Positions 35,191 to 47,500 of a stretch of 64,000 nucleotides of DNA are shown here, one piece after another. The stretch lies in the NCBI GenBank assembly GCA_002189035.1, contig NEEC01000004.1, forward strand, positions 1,798,001-1,862,000. The letters run 5' to 3'. Origin of the DNA: Utricularia gibba. Its lineage: Eukaryota; Streptophyta; Magnoliopsida; Lamiales; Lentibulariaceae. The position numbers were made by a program, and so were the translations under genes. Position 1 is the stretch's first letter. Each line of letters begins with the position of its first letter. The notes beneath the pieces were generated by a model that searched no databases, was not told the origin of the DNA, and saw only the letters and a program-made list of their open reading frames with translations.

Positions 35191-37346
35191 ATGGCGAATG
35201 CCGGCGGCGATGGGAGTCGGGATGCGCGGCCGAACCTCGATCTGCCGGATGAAATTCTGTCTGTGATACCTACGGATCCGTACGATCAGTTGGATCTGGC
35301 TCGTAAGATCACATCCATGGCGATAGCTTCACGTGTTACTAAGCTGGAGATGGAGTCGGAAGAGCTCAGGCAGAGGCTCTGTGAGAAGGATAGGGTGATT
35401 GAGGAACTGGAGAATAAGGTGTCGCGGTTAGAGGGGAGAACCAAGAAACTGTGCTGCGACTGAAAGTTACTCGCGAGGAGAATGTGGGTTTTTGATTTCG
35501 AATCGCATTTAGGTAATTGTTTTGTTAGACTTGAAGGTTGGTTAAGACCTGGGATTTGGGTTGCAGATGAAGCTGTGGAAGGAGAGGGATAATTTAGCCT
35601 TGACTGTAAAAAAACTCAGTCGCGACTTGACTAAGGTATTTACTTTCTGCATTTCATTTTGAAGAATGACGTGATTCCGAGATTGTGAATCATTAGGAAC
35701 CCGGCTAATTGTTTCGATGTTTCTTCGAATATTAGAAGTAAAAAGAAAGTGTGGAAGTGTTCTAAAGGTTTATAAAGCGGACTTCAGAATTTTTAGGTTA
35801 TTTCTAGATTATCAATTTTGTGAAAAAAGTTTGGAACATTACTTTAAACATGCCATCATGGTAGCTTCTAGGTTTCAGTTTCCTTCCCCTTCATCTGCTA
35901 TGGGTTTATATTTTGATGGAAGTTTCTAACATTGTTCATTCTACAGCTAGAGACCTTTAAACGCCAATTGATGCAGTCGCTGAATGAAGATAGCTCATCT
36001 GTATGGTTTCCATATGGCATTTTCGTATTTTAGTTTTGAATTCGTGAAGAAGATAGGTAGTAGACTGTTTTCATCGATGCTAAGTCTAAATTACCTTATT
36101 TTGCGCCAACTGGCAGAATGAAACTGTAGAGATTGGCACTTGTGATCAATCAGCGCCAGAGACAAATTCAGTATTTGGTAATTTTCGTATCCTCAAGATT
36201 TGTATATGCCGCATCCTTACCTTTAAATATCTGCTAGGCATTTGCGTCTCATACTTTTGCTTTTGCTTTTGCGGTTCTTTTTGACCTTCACTGCTTGACC
36301 GATTTTGTTTCTTCTTATGTAACTTAGATGAGTCTATTAGCTTAATGAGGTATCGGCCATATAATGGATCTGACAGCATTGCAAGTAGTTGAACATAAAA
36401 GCAGTTTGTTATTCCATCTAATTCCATGTTTGTGGTATGCAAGCAATGGTTGAAGTTATTTTTGGTTCAGCGTCTAAGCAGGCCGAGCAAAAATATTCCA
36501 TCATGCCATATGGCATGACCCCACGACTCACTCCTACTGGAACTCCAAATACCATGTCAACAAATGCATCGCCAAGAAAGTATTCTGCTGCTGTCTCTCC
36601 TCAGAAAGCTTCCGGTGCTACTTCCCCAAAAGCCCATCCCGAGGGGAGGGTAGGCTCATTTTCATCATTTTTCCCATCCAGCCAGCAGTCATCAGCCGCC
36701 AATTCGCCTCCCCGGGGACGCCAGATTCCAGGTACACAAATTACTGCAATGCTGATATCTTAACCTTCTGCTTATTCCCAAGTTGTGTCAAGGCTGCATC
36801 GTTAAATGAAATTTAATGCACTTGTGATTGGACTGTCTGAAAGCATTTTCTGCCGCTGCTGCTACTGATTCTGGATTTGTTCTTGTGAATTTGGTGTTGA
36901 TGAACCTTAGGACGCACTGCTAGAGTTGATGGAAAGGAGTTCTTCCGTCAAGCAAGGTGATGCACCACTTTTTAAATCATGTTGACCACAACCAGTCTGA
37001 GCAGCGATCTGTATTTGAGGGTTCTTTTGTTGATCAAAGCAGGAGTCGTTTATCGCTAGAACAGTTCAGTGCGTTTCTGGGTAACGTGAAAGAATTAAAT
37101 GCACAACGGCAGTCCCGTGAGGTATCAAATAAATTTATCCGAAGCATAACCATCTTTTTTCAAAGACCACCCACATCCATATGTTTTCCTGATTACATGG
37201 ATATCTATTTCCTTGTTTTCACTGACGCGTGACCCTGAATCTCTTCTTTCCAGCTAACATTGAAAAAAGCAGAAGAGATTTTTGGGCCAGAAAACAAGGA
37301 TCTCTTTCTGTCGTTCCAAGGACTGCTTAGCCGCAACGCCCGCTGA
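35191..37346 (+). CDS. At4g15545-like coiled-coil protein, frame break in exon 1
   Basis: Eight exons follow GT-AG rules: 35191-35483, 35567-35635, 35947-36000, 36117-36177, 36471-36731, 36911-36956, 37043-37121 and 37254-37346. The product matches my recollection of the plant family of Arabidopsis At4g15545. It has an N-terminal signature (LPDEILSVIPTDPYDQLDLA), a coiled coil spanning exons 1-3, a Ser/Pro-rich middle (exon 5, TPTGTPN and SPRKYS repeats) and a conserved C-terminus (FFRQARSRLSLEQFSAFL). The molecular function is unknown. Exon 1 starts in one frame but must reach its splice site in another to join exon 2 (EEN then MKLWKERDN). The slip is at the G run 35433-35436, and one more base would restore about 318 residues. 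All other exons fit perfectly, so I suspect an assembly error. Confidence 0.88.
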
Positions 37347-37875
37347 GACAAGGAAGGCCTTCATGTTTCTAGCCGATGTTTGCAACTGGTAACTTTCTTC
37401 AACTGCCCCTCCCTCCATTCCTGGAGTCGACGTAGCTAGACGCAGTCATTTGGATATGGTGTTCCTTTCATGTAATCCCGTTGCTGCAAGTTGAGAGGGG
37501 TGAGAGGCACCAGGATTCCATTTTTATGTAGTGTTGCATCAGAACGACAACGAAGCTCCTTTTCTTTTGTGCTCCACGTCTCTTTTGGTTCATTTAATTA
37601 GCCATGTTCTGTTAATCACTCCACAGATCTTGTCTTGATGCCTAATAAATTTTATTTTATTTTATTTTTTTGGTATCAAAATATTTGTTGGTCATTAAAT
37701 TTTAATATAATGCAATTACAAAATTTACAAAAAAATAGGATGAACTTTCTTCCTAAAGGAAAAAATGAAGACGGATAAGCCGTACTTGTCAACCCCCAGT
37801 CCGGCTAATCTCTTCTCATCCTACGAGCTCTCAGCGCTTCTTTCTTTACGGTTTCTTCAGCGTTGAAGGGCCGAC
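37347..37875 (+). other. 3' region of the At4g15545-like gene and sulfurase promoter
   Basis: It presumably holds the 3' untranslated region of the upstream gene, then an AT-rich stretch (37620-37740) and the short promoter and leader of the sulfurase gene. The two genes are in the same orientation about 530 bp apart. Confidence 0.5.
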
Positions 37876-40800
37876 ATGGCTGGTGATCTTGAGAAGGAAC
37901 GGTTCTTGGAGGAATTCGGAGCTGGTTATGGGTATCCTGATGGGCCTAAAAACATTGATGAGATTAGAGCTACTGAATTTAAACGGCTGAATGGTTTGAG
38001 AGCCCCCGCCCGCCCCCACCCCTCCCAAGTTGCATGTTTATAGTCAATTATGCACTTAAAGATGCGAGTTTTTGTGGTTCCTGTTGAAAAAGTATAATTT
38101 GTTTGACGAAGTCATTGGAAAGTACGGATAAATTGAACAAGTAGCCAGTTCTTTCTGTTTTTGTTTATGTGGGAGTGAATTTCTTGAATCTGAAAACTAC
38201 TGGAACTTGTTTGTAGGTATGGTGTATTTGGATCATGCTGGGGCGACTCTGTATTCCGAGAAACAAATGCAAAATGTTCTAGAAGATTTAAATTCTAATA
38301 TCTATGGAAACCCTCGTATCCTAACCCTATGGTCTTGTTCTGGAGTCCTTTTTAATTGAGGTTGCTCTTTTGCACTGATTAGATTCTAGAATTTACCCCA
38401 TTTTCATTTGAGACTTTACTATTTTCTGACTTTTTCTTAGATAGGAATCATGCATCCTGAGGTTGATCCAATTTTCGAGATCTAAAATAAATACCAAGTT
38501 CAATCAATGCTTAAATAGTATAATCTTGTACCAAGTTCAAGAATGCATGTGAAAAATTGTGTTATGGCTTTGCTCGTTTGTGCATTTTAGTGGATGTCTT
38601 AACATGATGATATCATAGATAGCCTGGGTAACTGCGGCTTGGCAGCCTCTGGGTTGATAGAAGAGGCTCGTCTTCAGGTATCGTAGTCTTTTTTTCTGAT
38701 AAATTTTGGAGATTTTTTTTTTCTGAAATTCTGAAGTAGAAGAAATTGGTCAGGAAGGTGTTCAGAAGGGGTGTTTATGAGGTTAATGCACTAAAAAAGT
38801 CTTTTGAATTTTTAAGAGCTGCCATTTGGACTTAAGTTTGGAAAATGCAGGGTGTGTGATCTTTTTTCTTGCAAACCCTTTAGCCATTACCAATTCATGA
38901 CCATCGTCGATTTATGTTTGCCATTGACTCCTTTTCTCGCAAATGCTCAGTTATTACTGGGAAATGATTCAACTTCAATTCACCTCAGCTTTAGTGATGG
39001 AGTTGGAGTTGAATCGTTTCGTTTATGCCTCCATTTGGACATCGATGTGAAATTCTGATACAGGTCCTTAGATTTTTCAATGCATCCCCTGGAGAGTACA
39101 AGTGTATCTTCACTTCTGGAGCAACATCAGCCATGAAGCTTGTTGGTGAGACATTCCCATGGAGTTCAGGCAGTGTTTTTATGTACACGATGGAGAACCA
39201 CAATAGTGTTCTTGGAATTAGAGAGTATCCTTATAATCGAAGGTCACATAGACTACAACCATTTTACTGTTTAACAGGATTTCAACCTGAAAATTTTGTT
39301 ATTTTATTTTTTGTAATAATCTAGCATCAGTATCTTGATGACTTTCTACTGCATAAGCGGCAAATGCTTTCTCCTTCAACATTTTCTTTCAAGGTATGCC
39401 CTTGGCAAAGGGGCCTCAGCCTTTGCAGTAGACATTGAAGATGCTACTGGGAGCTCTGGGACTAAAATAACTCCACACAGTATACAAAGAAGAGACACGG
39501 GAAAAGCTGAGCATACAAGTTGTATTCCATGCCTTTTTAATTGGAAGCATGTTTTGCACTTCTATGGCAACTACTTTTTAACAGACAATGTGCTTTTATT
39601 AAGTAGTGGAATCTGCAAGAATTTTAAGACAAATATGGGTTGAAATATCATCGTCCAAGCAATGCCATATTTTATTTTCTTTTATTATTATCTAGAGCAT
39701 GATGATAAAGAATTCTCACTTTTTTTTTTATTTCAGGTGAAACATACAATTTGTTTGCATTTCCATCTGAATGCAACTTTTCTGGGTCAAGATTCAAACT
39801 CGATATTGTAAATGACATTAAGGAAGATTTGTATGAACTGTCTGCAGCTTCTCAGAAGCCCAGGTAGCAAAAATACCATGCCCAACCTTTGTTTCCCCCT
39901 GACACTGGTGATTGATAGGCAAAATTTTTAGCACTATGATTGTTAAGATGCATAAGGAATGCTAGAGGTTCTTGTAATACTGTATTCCTTGTTTTTTTAC
40001 TCTCTTAAAGTGCACGTCCTTGCTACAGGGGTAAATGGAGAATTCTTATTGATGCTGCTAAGGGAAGTGCAACTTCACCTCCTGATCTGTCAAAACACAA
40101 GGCAGACTTTGTTGCCGTGTCCTTCTACAAGGTATTCATATAAAATAACCCCAAAATTCTAAGAGCATGGAGCTGTTGCGTTACCCATCACTCTCTTTGT
40201 TTTCTCCAGCTTTTTGGCTATCCAACTGGGATTGGTGCTCTTATTGCAAGAAACGGTAATCATTGTTTTCTTTAAAGACGATAACTTTTAGGATTCTTTC
40301 AGAAAGTGAACCCATTTCTTGTAACTGCTTTGAACTTTAGCCTAGCCATGAAACTGACATCCTCCCCTCCCCTTTTGCCCCATAAACACAATTCAAAGCA
40401 GAATCTGCCAACTTGTTGAAGAAGACCTATTTTGGTGGAGGTATGCCGTCAGCGATTATCATTCTCCAACGTTAAGCTGTTTTATTTTTCCATCGTGTCT
40501 TTGACTTTGAGAATCTTTCAGGTACAGTGGCTGCATCAATTGCTGATCTTGACCTCTATAAAAGAAGAGAGAGTATTGAGGAATATCTTGAGGATGGAAC
40601 CATAGCTTTTTTGAGCATTGCCTCACTTCGCCATGGATTCAGAATCCTCAATCAGTTAACGATGCCTGCCATTCAGAGGTATTAATAACTCTTTCAATAT
40701 ATGTAAAGAGCACAACAATTTATATAGCTCTGTACCTGTAAAACTCAAACCCTCTTTTATTAAGGTTATAGCCAAATATTAGGCTGGAATGGATGTTACA

Positions 40801-43800
40801 GATGTTTGAAACACCAGGATGGTGTGATTTTTCAATCACATCACTGAAATAACACGATTTTACAAGAATTTTTAGTGGATATAGTTTTCCCGTGAATATT
40901 TTTAGACCACACTTCCCCATGAAACCAAAAAACATGAGGTCTTGTAATTTATTTTTTCAGAAATTGTTAAATGTGTTACTCATCTGTTTGATTGACTTCG
41001 CATGGTTATAATCTAGCATGGATTCTGCTTTCTGAAGGCACACATCAGCGCTTGCATTATATGTGAAGAATGCTCTTGTGAATATGAGGCACATGAATGG
41101 AAATCATGTTTGTACGATCTATGGAGTACATCAAGATAAGGTTGGCACAGTATTCAAGAAAATAGATACTACATAAAATGTTGCGTATGCTGCTGCCATA
41201 AGCCTGAAGTCAGAATGCAATGATTCTTCTCTCAGCCGTTATTTGATGGCATGGGTCCAGTTGTGTCATTCAACTTGAGAAGGTCTGATGGATCTTGGGT
41301 TGGGTACCGGGAGGTTGAGAAATTAGCATCCTTGTCAAACATTCAGTTAAGGGTAAGTTTTATATCCTCTGCAGATAGTGTACCATCTTTTTGCTACAAA
41401 GACATTATTTTATGTTCAGATTATTTCAACAGTTTTTTTTCTCTAGCTTGCCTAATGTTACTGGAAGTCTCTTTAAATAAATGTAGCTTCATATAAAGAA
41501 GAGTCTTTAGGAGTACAAAATGAGGAGGAAATTGAGCTAATATATATGTGTCAACTCATGAAACTGAACTTGGAAGCTGCCCACCATTTCAATTCGTGAG
41601 TTGATGCATCTATGCTGCCTCAATTTCCTCAGTCACTGTATTGCAAGTTCTGTTGGTCATGTTATCTTTCAGGAACTTTATAGTCTATCCATCTGGCAGC
41701 ACAATTCTTTATAGGGGATGCAAACAACATTAGCCAATTTATAAATCTAGGTCCATCTTGATAATTCATATGATGAGGAACTAGAGGATGTCTCTATTGT
41801 GATTAGAAAACTGAAATTGCAAATCCTTGTATCAAATTTTTTTAGTCCAATGCAATCAGTTCCATTTTTTTCAACGTTGTGCATCTTAGACAGGATGCTT
41901 CTGTAATCCCGGTGCTTGTGCCAAGCTTCTTGGTTTGTCTCATGCAGATCTCCTATCTAATATTGAGGTAAATTATTTGTCTTTGATTCCTCTGAGATCT
42001 GGTAACTTTATCAATAGGTCAACTATTTTTCCTCTGTTTGAAGGCAGGCCATGTTTGCTGGGATGGTTTTGATATTTTGAGGGGAAAACCAACTGGTGCA
42101 GTTAGGGCCTCATTTGGTTACATGTCAACATTTGAAGATGCAAGAGTATTCTCCTATTTTAGTGTTTGGATGATTTCTATATTTCTATTTTTTTTTCATG
42201 CAGTCCCCCTTGAGTGTGGTTTCCACAACTTATTGTGTATTCTTTGAAGTGTAGAAGCCAAATCATTTTAATTATATGGTACTTTTGGGTGCTGAGTACT
42301 TCATGCCTTTGGGAGCATTAAGGCTTGTGTTTTTTTATAAAAATGAGCTTTTAAACCTCAAACTGGTCACTTCTCCTTTTATTTTACCCCCATAGCCATC
42401 TCCATGATTCTTCTCTTCATTTTCGTCCACTGATTTTTCTATTGCATAATTCTTCTCAAATTTCTGTTCAGAAATTCTTGCAGTTTATTGAGAGATACTT
42501 CGTATCATTGCCTCATGATTTGTTTGGAGGAAAGCCTTCTAATCTTCTCAATGGAGGTCATTATCTATTAAGTTTGGCTAATTGCGGTTGGCTAATTGCG
42601 GTTGGCTTGCTTAATCTTTGCATGATTTCTGTTCTACTCAACGTGTCTTCTTTTTTTATGACTACCATCTATAGCGTATAGAAACCCACTGATTTGCCTT
42701 CTTTTAACGTTGCAGGGATTAAAAGAGTTGCTGACGCGCTCTTCCTAAGATCAGTTACTGTTTACCCAATAAAATCCTGTGCAGGATTCAGCGTTGATAG
42801 ATGGCCTTTGTGTGACACTGGTATGGATATGTTCAGTTGGACGAATGACTTGCTGTGAAACAGGTTTTTAAAGAACATGTACACTATGCTGCAGGGCTAT
42901 TACATGACAGAGAATGGCTTCTGAAGAGCATGGTCGGTGACGTGTTGACACAAAAGAAGGTTAGCTTTCATGAAACACCAAATGCAAGTCCTCGATGTAT
43001 ATCTTCTTGTGATTTTTTTGATGGTAATCTGCATTTAGTGTCGTCTTGAGTTAGGTTCCGGAAATGGGGCTTATCACGACATTGATTGACCTGAAGCTAG
43101 GATTACTTATTGTAGAGTCACCAAGGTGCAAAAAGAAACTAAAGATTGAACTCGTCTCAGACCAATGCTCAACTGAAAGTGGAGTGATGGAAGTATACTC
43201 TCGAAGGTAGAATGGAGCTGTCTCATGTGACGGTCTATTATTTTTTGTAAGTAACGGGCACAAAAAAGTTCAACAATCAAATGGCTTGGGATTACCAAAT
43301 ATACATTGCATTATTCTTCTGGTGTTCCTTACTGAGTTTCTGTTCAGGCATGAGGTCCAAGGCTACTCCAACTCCATCAATCAATGGTTTAGTGATGCAG
43401 TTGGTCGTCCCTGCATGCTCATCAGGAGCGGTTCTTCTCAAAAGCCTCTATGCTCAAATGGGAATGGTGGCAATGGAACATGCAGAGATGCTGAGAGCAG
43501 ATTGAATTTCGTCAACGAAGCTCAGATTTTACTAGTATCAGCAGAGAGCGTTGCTGACTTGAATAATAGGCTGAAATCAAGTACACCCCTCAAACCTCAG
43601 TCAAGTTATTTTCATTACTGAGCTTACTGGTCTGAATATTGAGATCTAGTATAGAAAATAGCCAGGAATATTGTAGGAATGTAAGATCACATTGATGCTG
43701 GTTCACTTCATTCAGTTTTCTTACTTTCACTAGAGCTGCAGAATGGTGCCAGCAACCAGTGTCAAATTATTCAAGTCGATCCAAGCAGATTTCGCCCGAA

Positions 43801-44267
43801 TCTAGTTGTGTCTGGTGGCTATCCCTATGCTGAGGATCAATGGAGAAGTATGACGATTGGAGGGGCAACGTTCACTGTAAGTTGATGCAACATTTTCTTG
43901 CTTTACTCCACATTCCCTTAAAAATCACCAACTGGCAGTAGTTAAATGAACCTCTCTCGTTCTGCAGTCTCTGGGCGGGTGTAATCGTTGTCAGATGATC
44001 AACATGACACCCACAGACGGAACGATACAACGATCAAACGAACCATTGGCTACCTTGGCGTCTTTCAGAAGATCAAAGGTAAGGAAAGCTACTTCTTCCT
44101 TTTCCTCCATTCTGTATGTTTATGTAGTTCAGGCAACTCTTATGCCTCTGCAACCTCGGATGCAACAGGGGAAGATCTTTTTCGGGATATTGCTCAAGCT
44201 ACAAGACCGCACAGAACCAGGCACATGGCTCAGTGTTGGGCAGGAAGTAGTAGCAAGTGCAGAGTAG
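37876..44267 (+). CDS. Molybdenum cofactor sulfurase (ABA3/FLACCA type)
   Basis: The enzyme takes sulfur from cysteine and adds it to the molybdenum cofactor of aldehyde oxidase and xanthine dehydrogenase. The former makes abscisic acid, so the gene is needed for ABA synthesis. Twenty-two exons can be followed: 37876-37993, 38217-38315, 38619-38677, 39064-39224, 39394-39518, 39737-39863, 40029-40131, 40210-40255, 40402-40440, 40522-40678, 41038-41140, 41236-41352, 41890-41967, 42044-42145, 42472-42556, 42716-42820, 42895-42959, 43055-43206, 43348-43580, 43734-43876, 43968-44078, 44169-44267. All phases agree and give 808 residues, near the usual length. The N-terminal NifS-like domain has VYLDHAGAT, the PLP-lysine motif SFYKLFGYPTG and the persulfide-cysteine loop [10 protein letters not shown]. 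The C-terminal MOSC part has VYPIKSC and [10 protein letters not shown]. Exon 20 needs the AG at 43732-43733, because the later AG breaks the frame. Confidence 0.96.
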
Positions 44268-44449
44268 TGTTTGTTACCCTGGAAATTATGGGATTGTTTA
44301 TGATTCTACCCACTTCAACCATTACCTCTTATACAACTATCCATCCTATATACAAGATATCTATCTAGCTTGTTTAATTTTTTTTTAAAAAATATATAAT
44401 CGACTTTCAGCTCTTTGGAATTAGACAAGGCTATATATATAGGGATTAG

Positions 44450-44524
44450 TCACAATAATTTTCATAGTCTTCGAATACTAATTCCATCATGTAATCGAAT
44501 TTTGCAATCTGAAAATTATTGTGA
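44450..44524 (+). other. Perfect 15-bp inverted repeat downstream of the sulfurase gene
   Basis: TCACAATAATTTTCA (44450-44464) and TGAAAATTATTGTGA (44510-44524) are exact complements around a 45-base loop. It begins about 180 bp after the sulfurase stop codon. It may be a small MITE remnant or a stem in the 3' untranslated region. Confidence 0.6.
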
Positions 44525-47500
44525 TTTAATATAGTTCATTTTATACATTATTATGTATGTTTGAAAATAGGATAACAATATAATCATTTTTTGAATATAT
44601 ATAGATATATTAAAGAGCAGCTAAAATAGCTTAGCAAATAAAGTTGGTATATAGCCACGCAAGGCATACAAATAAGATCAAAACCACATCTAGATTTTTG
44701 CATAAAAACTTATATTTTTGTTTGCGTTTAAGTATTTGTATTTTTAAATCTTTGTTAAAAATGAAAATATAATTTTTAAGTACTATAAAATAAAACTAGT
44801 ATAAAAATAAGCAATTGTAACAAAATATTTTGTTTTTGTCACAAAAAATTATACTTGGTTTATTTAAAATCAAATATATAACTTAAAATTATGTTTTTGT
44901 TGAAATCACTTGATTTTAATAAACAAATATACACAAATATTAGAAAATGACGTTGGACTTGTTTGCACACATTTTCAATGAGATCATGGAGAAGAATATA
45001 TGATGACCTGGAAAATTTGAAAGTTGAAGATGCTTTTCACATTAAAATTGATCGGAAGTTTCACTCTTGACACGACTACAGAGTAGTTTTAGACTCGCGA
45101 GGGGATTTGATTTGAAGCGTTGCTCAAGATGTTTTCTGCATACAATCAGCGCACACTGTGCATTAGAAGACGATCCAAATAACCAAAGGACTGCGCGAGG
45201 ATGCTCGAAAGTGTTTTGGATTTACATCCCAAGAGAGTGTTTGGTCACCGAAATTTCCGGTTGGATTCCAAGGATCTCAGCATGACTTCTTTTACTATTG
45301 AGCCATTTAATCACCTGAAATTTCAGGGAGAGAAGATTCAAATTAGATGTGATGTATGAAAGGCAATGGAAAGTTCTCTCTTTTTTTAGCCAAACTCAGA
45401 CATGTGGTAGTTGCACTGATTATGTGACGGAGATTGCATAAACTAATTGAAAGCGAATCAATCAAAAGAAACGATGAAGCCAAAACATAAAGATTATGAA
45501 GTATATCGTTATCAGTAATATTTGTTTTGTTCATGTTTATTTGGTTGAGCCACACTCTAAGTAACTAGGATTTAAATAGATGCAGGTCACTCCGTTGAAT
45601 ATTGACAATAAGGCAACAATATCAATTGTAAAGGATCCAACTCATTTTGGAAAAACAAAATACATTAATATTAAATATCATGTGATTAGAGATTATATCA
45701 AGAAATGATAAATTTTAGTAGAGTATCTACCTTGGATATTCTCAAGTTACAAATCCTCTCACGAGAAACCAATTTCTTGATTTCAGATCCAAATTGGAGG
45801 TAATGGATGTGATAACATATCTTTTTTTTTAGTAATTTTAAGTTAAAAAAATAATTGTTATCATCATGTAAAACTATGATTTTGTTAAATATTTGACGTT
45901 TTTGCGATTAGTAGTGCTGATTTTATATTTTACTCTAGATTTTGACTAAATTCTAAATTTAGTCTCAATCTTTATTTTAGTCACTTTTTTTTAAACAATG
46001 CAACATGTTTTTAAGAGTACAAATCCCAATGAGTCAAAAGTGAACAATAAAAGTGATAGAAGATTAGGACAAAAAATTAAATGAAGTATTCAAAATCCAA
46101 AGAGATAAAAAAAATAGATTTTTGGATATGATAAGATAATAGAAAAATATCTTACTTTATGAAGAACAAGAAACCATTCTAGATAGGGAGTTGGGAAAAA
46201 AGTTACAGAGAACCGCAATGAAGGAGGATGAACAAAGAACTCAAGGGAACTTGGAGATTTTCTTTTCATTAGGAGCACCACTCTCAGCTTGGAGTAGATC
46301 AGAAACACGATTTCAGTGTTTTATTGAAAATTATTTCAATTCTATACTATTATTTATTTTCTTTTTATTGAATTGTAATATAAATATGTAGATGATGATA
46401 TTCTATGCATTCATTTTGTTATGAATAACTAAACACCAAATGATGTCATAGTAAAAAGGAGGGTAAGCATGTTTATTATTCATTAAATCAAACTTATCAA
46501 GTAATCACATAATTTTCTTAATAATTCAGAATATATTCAAAAGATGGAGGTAATGATATTCATTGTAAACAACTCTAATTAGAGATAGATCAAAAATTAG
46601 AATAACACAAGGATTTAGATAAAATTAAACTCTTATTTGTTAAGTGAATGATTTTTAATTAAGGTGGAATAGTTGTAGAAATTAGTGTATTACTCTTGAA
46701 AATCTCAAAGCATCATTTCATTTCTTTTTAGGCAACAATTGAATTCACAAGTTTTTTGTTTTACTTTACTGTATTTTATCATATATCTGAGTTAACCTTA
46801 ACTTAAATTTAATCTTCAACCGTGACATATACTGAATACATTAGCTTTCATATAACAAATACAAACTTCCTCGTGTTAGATCCTAATCACTATTCTCATA
46901 TTTGTTTTATAATTAAGTATGCATTAGATTTATAAATTTATTTTATATAAAAGATTTGCATTTCTAATGATATTTGTAAATTTTAGTTCATAGGATGAAA
47001 AAGAATTTATGGATTTAATGGTCTTAGGCCGTGGGAGGAGTGATGGAGATCACCGTAAAATAATTGAAAGCCAATCACTCAAAATAGAAGAAAAAGTAAT
47101 ATTTGTTTTACTATGTGTATATGTATTTTGTTTTATGGGTTTCTATAAGAAATCTGCTTTTTTTTTTCTTTTGCAAAGCATCAAACTCAACATAATGGAG
47201 TCAAAAAGTGTTTGTAGGTGCCTGGGGCAAGGACATTGTTTACCTCGCGGGTGTTCTTTGATGTTGAAGGAAAAAGAACAAGAAATCAATAATTCATATC
47301 CTAAAAGTATTTTTTATTATACTTTTTGATTAATGGGCTTCACTATTCAAATTTTTGTTAGAAAATAAATACCCTTTTTTATAGAGTAAGAACAATCTTT
47401 TTAATAAAATGCAATTGTAATGAATTGATTGAGTCATTATAACCTTATCTCATTTCTCATATAAAATTATAAAGATTAAATTGAGTTTGTATAAGGCCCA

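Noticed and set aside
43742-43876. Later acceptor AG for sulfurase exon 20
   Set aside because: It puts the exon out of frame. The AG at 43732-43733 keeps the frame and the conserved [10 protein letters not shown].
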